This document shows positions 44,473 to 52,931 of a stretch of 64,000 nucleotides of DNA, one piece after another. Made by a program: the position numbers and the translations under genes. Origin of the DNA: JABSSA01 sp039960995. GTDB lineage: Bacteria; Pseudomonadota; Alphaproteobacteria; Rhodobacterales; Rhodobacteraceae. The notes below the pieces were generated by a model. That model was not told the DNA's origin. It ran no database searches and saw only the letters and a program-made list of their open reading frames with translations. Position 1 is the first letter of the stretch, and every line of letters starts with the position of its first letter. Location: NCBI GenBank assembly GCA_039960995.1, contig JBDVKF010000044.1, forward strand, positions 1 to 64,000, given 5' to 3'.

Positions 44473-45468
44473 TCATTTTGGGTGCCTCAGTCTTGGATTG
44501 GCCAGAATGGATACGACATCGGCCACGATATTTAGGATGATGTAGACCGCTGCAAAGATGACGCCGCAGGTCAGCACCACCGGCACGTCGCGTTTGACCA
44601 CAGCATCCACCAAATATTGTCCCATGCCGGGATAGGCAAAGACGACTTCGACCACGACCACGCCGACGACGAGATAGGCCAGATTGATCATCACAACGGT
44701 TACGATCGGAGCGATGGCATTGGGAAAAGCATGGCGGTAAATCACGTTAAAGGTTGTGAGACCTTTCAATTCGGCCGTTTCGACATAGGCGGATTGCATC
44801 ACGTTCAAAATCGCAGCGCGGGTCATACGCATCATATGCGCCAAGACGACCATGGTCAGAACCGCGGCGGGCAGAGTGATTGAATAGAGCTTTTCACCCA
44901 AGCTCATCGTCGAAGAGATCGACGCGAAAGAGGGGAAAGCAATGGGATCAAGGCCGAACCATCCCCAAATGCCCCATCCCAAACTTTGCACTGCAAAGAA
45001 GAAAATCAGAATGTAAGCGATCATGAATTCGGGCAAAGAAATCGACGCAAGTGTGATGCCTGAAATGACTTTATCAGGCCAGCGGTTTTGATAACGCACA
45101 GCAATTAGGCCAAGCAGAATGGCCAGCGGCACAGATATAAGCGCGGCCCAGAATGCAAGAAAAAGCGTGTTTGACATGCGGCTGGAGACTTGGTCCGCGA
45201 TCGGCAGTTTGTTGGTCAACGCATTGCCCATGTCACCGGTGAGGACACCACCAAGCCATTCAAAGTAGCGCACTGTAGCCGGGCGATTTAGGCCCATTTC
45301 TTCGCGTAGGTTGGCAAGGCTTTCGGCTGTTGCTGCTTGACCCAGAATGGCTTGCGCCGCGTCACCGGGCAAAATTTCGGTTAGCCCAAAAATAAGGGCT
45401 GAGGCTGCAAGGAGGAGCATGACGCCCAATCCGAGCCTTTGAAGAACGAGGAGTAAAATGGGGTGCAT
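44473..45468 (-). CDS. ABC transporter permease, DppB/OppB family
   Basis: 331 residues with six helices, the DppB-type N-terminus (LTEILPGDAAQAILG near residue 35), and the EAA-like loop ETAELKGLTTFNVIYRHAFPNAIAP near residue 235. The ATG at 45468 (MHPILLLVLQRLG) is preferred over one 13 codons upstream because it matches the family start. Confidence 0.92.
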   Translation of the reverse strand: MHPILLLVLQRLGLGVMLLLAASALIFGLTEILPGDAAQAILGQAATAESLANLREEMGLNRPATVRYFEWLGGVLTGDMGNALTNKLPIADQVSSRMSNTLFLAFWAALISVPLAILLGLIAVRYQNRWPDKVISGITLASISLPEFMIAYILIFFFAVQSLGWGIWGWFGLDPIAFPSFASISSTMSLGEKLYSITLPAAVLTMVVLAHMMRMTRAAILNVMQSAYVETAELKGLTTFNVIYRHAFPNAIAPIVTVVMINLAYLVVGVVVVEVVFAYPGMGQYLVDAVVKRDVPVVLTCGVIFAAVYIILNIVADVVSILANPRLRHPK

Positions 45469-45567
45469 GGTTACCTGTCGCAGTTGCTTTGGCTGTTTCG
45501 GTTGCACCGGTCATTGAGGGGCGGGCCCTTTGAATGTGCGCTCGACCAATCCCGAAGGGTGGGAGCA

Positions 45568-45595
45568 GATCTGCCCCAGTGTTCTGGGGCAGATC
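45568..45595 (-). other. Perfect 12-base stem-loop after the binding-protein gene
   Basis: GATCTGCCCCAG (45568-45579), loop of 4, CTGGGGCAGATC (45584-45595). It lies 37 bases after the stop of the binding-protein gene and before the first permease. Stem-loops in this position usually protect the upstream message and so raise the binding protein over the membrane parts; no T-run is present. Confidence 0.7.
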
Positions 45596-45632
45596 AAAGC
45601 GCATATCACCGATGGTGTGTGGCGCTAGTTTA

Positions 45633-47228
45633 TTAGGCTTTCCACGTGTACTTGGATGTTTTCCAGTACATTTGTGGGCCACTTGGGTTGGCTTCCCAAC
45701 CTTTGACATTTGTCGAAACAGCATCCACAAAATCGTTGAACATTGGCACCATCAGGCCACCTTCTTCGTTCAACATGCGACCCATTTTGGAATAGATCTC
45801 TTTGCGTTTGCCTTCGTCAACTTCGGCGCGGGCTTCCAAAAGCAGTGCGTCAAAGGCTTCGTTTTTCCAGCGTGTGTCGTTCCATTCTGCAGAAGACAGA
45901 TAGGCTGTTGTATACATTTGGTCCTGAACCGGACGACCGCCCCAGTAAGAACAGCAGAACGGTTGTACGTTCCAGACTTCTGACCAGTAGCCGTCGTTTG
46001 GTTCACGCTTGATTTCCAACGGAATTCCCGCCGCTTGGCAGGATTGTTGGAACAAGGCTGCAGCGTCAACCGCACCGGGGAAAGCACCATCGGCTGTGCG
46101 CAGAATGATGGGTGATCCGTCGTGACCAGATTTCTTGTAATGCTCTGCCGCTTTTTCAAGATCAAACGCACGCTGTGGGATGGATTCATCAAACAGCGGA
46201 TACGATTCATTGATCGGCATGTCGTTACCGACAGACCCAAAGCCTTGAAGGATCTTATCGACCATCTCTTCGCGGTTCAGCGCGTATTTCAGCGCCAAAC
46301 GGATGTCAGGATTGTCAAACGGAGCCTTGTCCATATGTGCGATGAACACATAGTGACCGCGACCTGCTGTGCGTTCCACGTTGATTGTGGGTGCGCGATC
46401 CAACAGTTTCGCGATTTTTGGTTCAACGCGGTTGATGGCGTCGACCTGACCAGATTGCAGCGCGGCTGTCCGCGCAGTTGCGTCGTTCAATACGATCAGT
46501 TCGACAGTGTCGTAGTGAGCGACAACCGTTTGGTCACCTTCCCAGTAATCATCACGGCGTTTAAAGACCATGCGCACGCCGGGTTCGTCTGTTTCCAGAG
46601 TGTAAGGCCCAGTACCGATCGCGTCAGTTGGTCCGTCAAACCCACCATTCGGTTGGATGATCAGGTGATAATCCGCCATCAGGTAAGGCAGATCGGCGTT
46701 GCCAACAGACATAGTCATTTCGAACACGTCACCATCTGTGCGCATGGACTCGATACCTTGAACGATACCCAAAGCACCGGACTTTGAGTCCTCGTTCGAG
46801 TGACGCGCCATTGTCTGCATGACGTCTTCGGCAGTTACTTCCTGCCCGTTGGAGAACTTGACGCCCTGGCGGATTTTAAAGCGCCAGACTTTGGCGTCTG
46901 CGGATCCTTCCCAGCTTTCCGCAACAAGGCCTTTCAGCTCGCTGTTGCTTGTCAGCTCTACCAAGGGCTCACCCCAGCAGAAACCGCCAGCAAGAGGCAC
47001 ATCAGAAGCCCAGACTGCAGGGTCTTGGCTGTTTGTTGATTCACCGCCCTGCACACCCATTTTGAATGTACCGCCCACGACCGGGGTGGCCGCACTTGCA
47101 GCATCCGCAAGCAATGTATTGGCGACAGCAACCGTCACACCCATTGCAGCGGCTTTTCCCATAAATTCGCGACGAGACATTAAGCCTTTTGCCACTTTTT
47201 GTGATAGGAACTTCAATTCGTTTGACAT
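45633..47228 (-). CDS. ABC transporter substrate-binding protein, peptide/nickel (DppA/SBP_bac_5) family
   Basis: 531 residues. The N-terminus has a twin-arginine signal (SRREFMGKAAAMG near residues 18-30; cleavage near residue 47 after ASA), then SBP_bac_5 features such as DVMQTMARHSNE, GTGPYTLETDEPG, and PFDNPDIRLALKYALNREEMVDKIL. GGGAG seven bases upstream supports the start. First transporter gene of the operon; the hydrolase gene lies 106 bases upstream on the same strand. Ligand likely a peptide or similar small molecule. Confidence 0.92.
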   Translation of the reverse strand: MSNELKFLSQKVAKGLMSRREFMGKAAAMGVTVAVANTLLADAASAATPVVGGTFKMGVQGGESTNSQDPAVWASDVPLAGGFCWGEPLVELTSNSELKGLVAESWEGSADAKVWRFKIRQGVKFSNGQEVTAEDVMQTMARHSNEDSKSGALGIVQGIESMRTDGDVFEMTMSVGNADLPYLMADYHLIIQPNGGFDGPTDAIGTGPYTLETDEPGVRMVFKRRDDYWEGDQTVVAHYDTVELIVLNDATARTAALQSGQVDAINRVEPKIAKLLDRAPTINVERTAGRGHYVFIAHMDKAPFDNPDIRLALKYALNREEMVDKILQGFGSVGNDMPINESYPLFDESIPQRAFDLEKAAEHYKKSGHDGSPIILRTADGAFPGAVDAAALFQQSCQAAGIPLEIKREPNDGYWSEVWNVQPFCCSYWGGRPVQDQMYTTAYLSSAEWNDTRWKNEAFDALLLEARAEVDEGKRKEIYSKMGRMLNEEGGLMVPMFNDFVDAVSTNVKGWEANPSGPQMYWKTSKYTWKA

Positions 47229-47334
47229 CGTACAACTCCCGGTTGATTTATCGCCTCTTCGTGGGCAGACGTTTTATAGATTGCGGTATAGGGTAAAGGT
47301 TTGCGTTCCGCCCGCAAGAAAAAATCCGCAAGTT

Positions 47335-49311
47335 TTATAGGTGATCACGCGGAATTTCGTCGAAGACATCCTTAGTAAAGACCAGAACGTCATTTTCAAA
47401 TGCGGTTACTGTCGCTTTTAGTTGAAAATGGGTCGCATCGCTGGTCATGATGCATTGTGTCTCAGTACGCAAGGCAATTCCGTCACGTTCCAATTCGTCT
47501 GTCCAGTGGCATTCGCCAGACGCCCGAAGCGGGTTTTGAGGATCAATGGACCAAGATTCCCGCGCGACAGATGCCGTGATCAAGCCATGATCAAGGTCTC
47601 GTATTTTTCCAAAATCATCCTCAATATGCAGCGTGACAAGGCCAGTAACGTGGTCGATTTGCGTTTGGCGCACGTGGTTTTCCGGACGCAGTTCTTCAGT
47701 TTCCCATGGGTATTCGGCGTCTGGCGGCAAGAATGTTCGGGCTTGTTCGTTTTTGGTTGCTGGAATTGGCAAGCCAAGTGTGCCGCGCGTTAATGTTAGC
47801 GTACCCATGGTCGGGCTTGGCCAAACAAGTGGCCAATAGGCGTTTGAGATGGACAAGCGTACGCGATGCCCGGCAGGCACACGATACGCAATGTTGTCCA
47901 GAGAAACCAAGATATCTTGCGTTTGGTCCTTGCGCATAGAGGTCGGATTTTCGTGTCCAAACCGATGAGATAAATTCAAAACGCCGTATGTTATGCGTGT
48001 TGACGCACCATCTGGATGCACGTGGCACAAACGCACTGCAATTTGCGCCTGTGGGTCTGACGAAGAAAGCGTCAGCTGCACTTTCGGTGTGCCGACAATG
48101 TCCAAATCCTTGGACAGAATTTCTGAGTCAAAGACCGCAGACTTGGCGTCGTCATTGCGTTGATCACCGGGCATTTCGGGTCCAAGCCAGATCGCACAAT
48201 ATTCTCCCGCGTCTGCGCCTGTGTCTTGTGGGCTGGCAATGACCTGAGAAAACGGTTTTGACGTGCCGAGTTTGCCAAGCGACAGACCGAATTCCTTGGT
48301 TTGCGGCGCATCAGGGTTGGCACTGATCCAATGACCTTGGCGTTCCGTGTACCACGTTGCGGGGCGGACGCCGTCCATCACATAAACCGAATAATCTGGA
48401 TCGGCTTCAACGCCTGTGTCTATGTCCTTTAGCCAGCGATCCCACCAGCGCAACGCCTCTTGCAAAAAACCGATGCGCGGCTCGGGCACGGCGAAATGGG
48501 GATATTTGTGGACCCATGGGCCAATGATGCCTTTTGCGCCGGGTATATTGGACACCAGGCGAGGGACCGCGTTTTTATAGGCGTCTCCCCATCCACCAAC
48601 GGCCAAAACCTTTGCTTTAATAGCGCTGTAATCCTCGCACACTGATCCATGCTGCCAATAGGCATCGCGGTGTTGATGTTTTAACCAAACCGATGGCAGG
48701 AACGGTTCCGCATCCAAACGCTCCAGCCACATGTCATGCCAATCATCCGGACGCAGCGTGGGATCTGGAGCGCGGGATGAATACGACCACATCGTTGCCC
48801 CCCAACCCAGATTTTCGTTTAGCAAGCACCCACCTTTATAATGAATGTCATCGGCGTACCGGTCATCGGTTGAACAGAGCGTAACCACGGCCTTCAAAGG
48901 GTCGGGGGCAAGGGCTGCAACCTGAAGCGCATTGAATCCACCCCAGCTGATACCCATCATTCCGACGCGTCCATTGCACCATGATTGCTGTGCAGCCCAT
49001 TCAATGATCTCAACAGCGTCGGCAAGTTCTTGTTCGGTATATTCGTCTTCCATGATGCCTTGGCTGTCACCGTTCCCGCGTATGTCAACGCGCAGACAGG
49101 CATATCCACGTTTGGCAAACCACGGGTGCGTTAGCGCGTCGCGTGCACAGGTGCCGTCTCTTTTGCGATAGGGAAGATATTCCAAAAGCATGGGAACAGG
49201 ATCATCGTTTGCATCATCTGGAATCCAGGCGCGGCATGACAAACGTATTCCGTCTGAAAGCACGATTTCCATGTCGGGGGTTTCGGTGATGGACCGCAGT
49301 TTGTTCTTCAT
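47335..49311 (-). CDS. CocE/NonD-family hydrolase (S15 X-Pro dipeptidyl-peptidase-like)
   Basis: 658 residues. N-terminal alpha/beta hydrolase domain: VPMLLEYLPYRKRDG near residue 40, RVDIRGNGDSQG, the nucleophile GISWGGFNALQ near residue 123, and GPWVHKYPH near residue 266. The C-terminal jelly-roll half has VRLCHVHPDGASTRITYG and YRVPAGHRVRLSISNAYWPLVWPSP. No signal peptide, so it acts in the cytoplasm. Placed between a glycerate kinase and a peptide-type importer, it may cleave the imported compound (ester or amide bond). Confidence 0.9.
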   Translation of the reverse strand: MKNKLRSITETPDMEIVLSDGIRLSCRAWIPDDANDDPVPMLLEYLPYRKRDGTCARDALTHPWFAKRGYACLRVDIRGNGDSQGIMEDEYTEQELADAVEIIEWAAQQSWCNGRVGMMGISWGGFNALQVAALAPDPLKAVVTLCSTDDRYADDIHYKGGCLLNENLGWGATMWSYSSRAPDPTLRPDDWHDMWLERLDAEPFLPSVWLKHQHRDAYWQHGSVCEDYSAIKAKVLAVGGWGDAYKNAVPRLVSNIPGAKGIIGPWVHKYPHFAVPEPRIGFLQEALRWWDRWLKDIDTGVEADPDYSVYVMDGVRPATWYTERQGHWISANPDAPQTKEFGLSLGKLGTSKPFSQVIASPQDTGADAGEYCAIWLGPEMPGDQRNDDAKSAVFDSEILSKDLDIVGTPKVQLTLSSSDPQAQIAVRLCHVHPDGASTRITYGVLNLSHRFGHENPTSMRKDQTQDILVSLDNIAYRVPAGHRVRLSISNAYWPLVWPSPTMGTLTLTRGTLGLPIPATKNEQARTFLPPDAEYPWETEELRPENHVRQTQIDHVTGLVTLHIEDDFGKIRDLDHGLITASVARESWSIDPQNPLRASGECHWTDELERDGIALRTETQCIMTSDATHFQLKATVTAFENDVLVFTKDVFDEIPRDHL

Positions 49312-49371
49312 GTCCGAAGGCTTGCCAGTTCCGAACGGACTGTCAATTGTTTGATGTGCGGAACTGTTGAA

Positions 49372-50469
49372 TTACCGCTTTCGTGCGATCAATAAATCCA
49401 TGACATTTGTGCCTGTTGGACCAGATTTGAACAAAGCGTTCGCATCGCGCAGAAACGGGTAAGCATCTGCGTGATCCAAAGCGTCTTGGGCCTGATCTGT
49501 CCAAGTTTTCCCCGACACAATCGCACCGGCTGCATCTGTCGGACCATCGGTGCCATCCGTTCCAGCAACCAAGATTTCGATGTCAACGCCTTGCATTTCT
49601 CTGGCGAGCGACAAACCAAGCGCCATGTTGCGCCCGCCCATGCCTGGGGTCTCAGGCAAGATCACGGTGGGTTCACCGCCCAAAAGATACAAACCTGCAG
49701 GTCCAGACTTGAGCATTTTGCCAAGACGAGAGGCCAATGCCCCGATGTCCTCATACAAAGTTTCTTCGTTACAAATCAGCGGTTCGCCCGCCACCTTTGC
49801 AACAGCGCCGCGTGCGATCGCGTTGGACGCCACAATACGGGCGTCAAACGTAAATGAGGCGTCGGGAAAAGCGTCGCCAATGCCTGATCCGATCACACCA
49901 AGGACATCGCCCTCGACATCAGAAATCGCGAGAGACGTCACCTTGCTCCCCGGAAATAGGGCCAAGAGTTTGCCGCCTTTGATTTGGCTGATCTCTTTGC
50001 GGCGCGCATTCATCGCGTGGATATCAGCGCCCGACGCCAACATGCGCTGCGTTTCTGATGCCAGCCTGTCCAGCGACCAACCTTCGGGTAACACTTCGGC
50101 CAGTGCGGATGCCCCGCCCGAAACCAAACACAATAAATGACTTCCGGGTTTGCATCGCATGACCGCGTCCCGCAGCGCTTGCCCACCGGCCAAGCTTTGG
50201 ACGTCAGGAACGGGGTGGGCGGCTTCGATCAAATGTGCGGATGTTGGGTAGTCTTGTCCGTGGTCGTATTTCGTAACGACAAGACAGGGCGCATCGGGAA
50301 AAAATCGGGCTGCAGCCTTGGCCATGGCGCTAGCGGCTTTTCCAACAGCAATGATTTGATCCGGTGGTGTGATGGGCGTGTCTGTCAACGATTTGTGGAC
50401 CGAATTTGCGCCACCGACCGCATCAACGCCTGCACGCCAAAGCGTTTTCAGAGGTATTGGATTGTGCAT
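49372..50469 (-). CDS. Glycerate 2-kinase (GckA/TtuD, DUF4147-MOFRL)
   Basis: 365 residues. Motifs GKAASAMAKAAA near residue 43, CLVSGGASALAEVLPEGW, NARRKEISQIKGGKL, GGEPTV, GGRNMALGLSLA and GTDGTDGPTDAAGAIV belong to the glycerate kinase / so-called hydroxypyruvate reductase family. It phosphorylates glycerate from serine, glyoxylate or tartrate breakdown. It is shorter than most members (about 420), mainly in the middle. The hydrolase gene follows after 60 bases. Confidence 0.9.
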   Translation of the reverse strand: MHNPIPLKTLWRAGVDAVGGANSVHKSLTDTPITPPDQIIAVGKAASAMAKAAARFFPDAPCLVVTKYDHGQDYPTSAHLIEAAHPVPDVQSLAGGQALRDAVMRCKPGSHLLCLVSGGASALAEVLPEGWSLDRLASETQRMLASGADIHAMNARRKEISQIKGGKLLALFPGSKVTSLAISDVEGDVLGVIGSGIGDAFPDASFTFDARIVASNAIARGAVAKVAGEPLICNEETLYEDIGALASRLGKMLKSGPAGLYLLGGEPTVILPETPGMGGRNMALGLSLAREMQGVDIEILVAGTDGTDGPTDAAGAIVSGKTWTDQAQDALDHADAYPFLRDANALFKSGPTGTNVMDLLIARKR

Positions 50470-50527
50470 TTTTCCACCCGTTCAAATGTTGGAAATAGGG
50501 TCCGGTTCGTGAATCAGAAATCTATGG

Positions 50528-50546
50528 CACGATACTATATATCGTG
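50528..50546. promoter_or_regulatory. Operator-like palindrome upstream of the glycerate kinase gene
   Basis: CACGATA-CTATA-TATCGTG, perfect 7-base arms, about 60 bases upstream of the glycerate kinase start. Size and position suit a GntR- or LacI-type operator. No regulator gene is adjacent. Confidence 0.4.
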
Positions 50547-50702
50547 GTCCTTGAATGAAAATTGTCCGAATTTTGAAAAAATAGACTAGCCAGTGATTCG
50601 GTCTTCCGTTACAAGAACCGATAAGCACACGCAAGATCACCAATAAAAAACCTTCTACAAAGATAGTTTATTGCGTGTGTTCGGGAAACGAAACGAGCAG
50701 TT

Positions 50703-51110
50703 ATGAATTTGAACGGTTATGTCGTTCGCGGTGACGCGAGCGCAATCCAGATGGGAGTCTTAAGTGCAAGGGCGGATGCTTCCGTTGCTGCACCGGCGCT
50801 GGCTTGGGTTGATGCATTCAAATCAGGTCGAATGACTCGTTCGATACAGGCATCCAGCAGATCCAATCATGACATGGCCCCATTGAACGGGTGTCAAACT
50901 CAGAATGAGAAAAGCGTGACGATTTCTTCAACGCCGCTCATTCAATGGGTTTCGACAAACCCGAAAAAGGGAACCTGCAAGACTGATCTATCGGGTGAAA
51001 CGCCTCAAACCGACGAGGTCGATCAAAGAAATAAGCAAGAACTGAGGTGCGGACCGGTTAGGCCGCAACCGCACCCCAATAACCTAAGTGCAGCAAGAAC
51101 CAAGAATTGA
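50703..51110 (+). CDS. Doubtful ORF of 135 residues upstream of the degenerate ABC gene
   Basis: Begins MNLNGYVVRGDASAIQMG, has an Ala-rich part (residues 22-40), then low-complexity polar sequence; the last 25 residues are encoded by the first hairpin repeat and the start of the second. No ribosome binding site, no signal peptide, no recognised family. It could be a small protein partner of the next gene or chance coding in a leader RNA. Confidence 0.35.
   Translation: MNLNGYVVRGDASAIQMGVLSARADASVAAPALAWVDAFKSGRMTRSIQASSRSNHDMAPLNGCQTQNEKSVTISSTPLIQWVSTNPKKGTCKTDLSGETPQTDEVDQRNKQELRCGPVRPQPHPNNLSAARTKN
51036..51083 (+). repeat. Hairpin repeat, copy 1
   Basis: A 48-base unit with stem GGTGCGG/CCGCACC and internal GGCCG part. 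Copy 2 lies 65 bases downstream with compensating base changes in the stem. Confidence 0.75.
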
Positions 51111-51148
51111 GGCGCGGACCGGTTCGGCCGTAACCGCGCCCCACTAAC
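51101..51148 (+). repeat. Hairpin repeat, copy 2
   Basis: Same 48-base unit, stem GGCGCGG/CCGCGCC. The T-A pair of copy 1 is a C-G pair here, which keeps the stem. It ends 19 bases before the next start codon. Confidence 0.75.
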
Positions 51149-51167
51149 AAAAATCCGGTCAACCGGG

Positions 51168-52763
51168 ATGGACGATAAGGCAAGTAACGTGATGGTCACA
51201 GGCAACCTGACAAACACCCTCAACCATGGCCACGACAATCTACAACCGGATGTATTGGGCACTTTGCCAAGCCGAGAAAGTCACGCCGCGATCGACGAGC
51301 GCGTCGAAACCCGCGCCGATCTTGCACTCATTTACGCTGGTGTTTTGGGTATCAGTATCACGCGCAAAGATTTGGTTGAGGTTTTGCATGCTCAATTGAT
51401 GTCTTCGTCAGACGGCCAAACTCAGGGTGCAGGAATGGTCGCGGCCTTGACCAGCACGGGGCTGGACGCAACTTTAGTCCAAGTGGAAGATTTACATCCT
51501 GATCAATGGCCAGCCTTGGCCTGCATGACCAGTGGCCAAGTCATTCTTGTGTTGGGTCAAGATGCGGATCAATTGGTCGTTTACGACACGGCATGCGCAG
51601 ACAATCAGGCCTATGTGCCGAAGTCCGATTTCAAACCCTTCTTTTCCGGATTTTTGGTGCGCGCAGAAAATGGGGTGACCAAAACCACTGAGATTGAAGA
51701 CACAAATTTCAATCCGAATTGGATCAAGGCTGGGGCCGATCGGCTAAGTCCGGACGTTGTAGCATTCAGCTTGAAGTCTTGGGCCTTAGTCCTGCTGGTT
51801 GTCGTCGCCATCATCGTTGCCGCTATTACTGGTTCTCTTTGGTTGTTTGTCGGTGGATTTGTCGTGGTCGCGATCATTGCCTTAGGTGTTTCGGCGCGCC
51901 GCGAGCAATTGATTGAAAAGTTGTTGGAATGGCGACAAGCCAAGACAGCGACCGATGTCTTGAGCCCGCTGCCGGACACGCTGCAAGTCCCACAGAATGA
52001 TCCAAGTGATGTGCGCCGTAATCCTTTTGAGGGGCGGATCGAAGTGCGAAATCTGTCGTATTATTCAGATACAAATGAGCACGCGACGCTGGAAATTCCG
52101 GAATTGGAAATCGCGGCCGGAGAGAAGATCGTGCTTCTTGGGGCAAACGGATCAGGCACGTCTACGTTGCTGAACGCCCTGAGTGGATCGCGCACTCCGT
52201 TGGTGGGGCAAGTTTTGATCGATGGGATCGAGATGTGGCAAATAGATCGAAAAGAACTGCAGGGATTGATTGGATATCTGGGGAACGACGTTCGAGTTGT
52301 TACAGGTTCGTTGCGGGACAATTTGAACCTTGATCTCGTTGAGCAGGATGATGAACGGTTATGTGACGCTTTGGCTTTCGCAGGGCTAAGCCCGTTTGTG
52401 CGCAGCCATCCGAAAGGGTTGGATTTACCAATTTTTAATGCCGGTCGCGATCTGACAAAGAGCCAACGTCAATCCATTGGGTGGGCGCGCCTTTGGCTGC
52501 AAAATCCTAAGATTTGCGTTTTGGATGAACCGACCGCAGGACTAGAACAGCTGTTGGAAGCGACATTGGTGGATCGATTGTCGCGTTGGTTAGAGGGGCG
52601 GACTGCAATCATTGCAACAGAACGCAAGTCGCTTGTTGCGTTGACAGATCGCATGTTGGTTTTGCAGCACGGTCAAGTGGCTTTTGATGGGCCCAAAGAT
52701 CAGGTGCTGGCCCAACTTTGGGGGGCAGAAGCGGAACCGATTCAAACTGCGATTGCATCTTGA
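51168..52763 (+). CDS. Type-I-secretion-like ABC protein with degenerate ATPase motifs
   Basis: 531 residues laid out like LapB/RtxB exporters: an N-terminal C39-like domain (about 40-165) without catalytic cysteine, a membrane part reduced to two helices (204-242) instead of six, and an ABC ATPase-like domain (290-525). The ATPase motifs are altered: Walker A GANGSGTS has Thr331 in place of lysine, the Q-loop glutamine is Asn373, the signature reads LTKSQ (429-433), and the H-loop histidine is Glu485. Walker B VLDEPTAG is kept. It probably cannot hydrolyse ATP and may be a structural or regulatory subunit. No intact exporter or membrane-fusion protein is adjacent. A start at 51192 is also possible. 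Confidence 0.8.
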   Translation: MDDKASNVMVTGNLTNTLNHGHDNLQPDVLGTLPSRESHAAIDERVETRADLALIYAGVLGISITRKDLVEVLHAQLMSSSDGQTQGAGMVAALTSTGLDATLVQVEDLHPDQWPALACMTSGQVILVLGQDADQLVVYDTACADNQAYVPKSDFKPFFSGFLVRAENGVTKTTEIEDTNFNPNWIKAGADRLSPDVVAFSLKSWALVLLVVVAIIVAAITGSLWLFVGGFVVVAIIALGVSARREQLIEKLLEWRQAKTATDVLSPLPDTLQVPQNDPSDVRRNPFEGRIEVRNLSYYSDTNEHATLEIPELEIAAGEKIVLLGANGSGTSTLLNALSGSRTPLVGQVLIDGIEMWQIDRKELQGLIGYLGNDVRVVTGSLRDNLNLDLVEQDDERLCDALAFAGLSPFVRSHPKGLDLPIFNAGRDLTKSQRQSIGWARLWLQNPKICVLDEPTAGLEQLLEATLVDRLSRWLEGRTAIIATERKSLVALTDRMLVLQHGQVAFDGPKDQVLAQLWGAEAEPIQTAIAS

Positions 52764-52931
52764 TTTTGGGACCAGTGCGCCAACTTCACAGCTGACAAGG
52801 GCAATTTACTGTTCTTGATGTGCCAATCACACAGACAACTTGTCCGAAAACTCGTGCCTTCGATGTGCGATGGCGGGCTTGGAAACCTCTTTCGCTTCAG
52901 ACAGCGTGCCTTGCATATGTTAGGATAAGGC

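Larger units (their letters stand above)
50470..51167. other. Long region with operator-like palindrome, doubtful ORF and hairpin repeats
   Basis: About 700 bases between two divergent genes. It contains a palindrome (50528-50546), a weakly supported ORF (50703-51110), and two hairpin repeats (51036-51083, 51101-51148). Most of it may be the leader of the degenerate ABC gene that starts at 51168. Confidence 0.5.
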
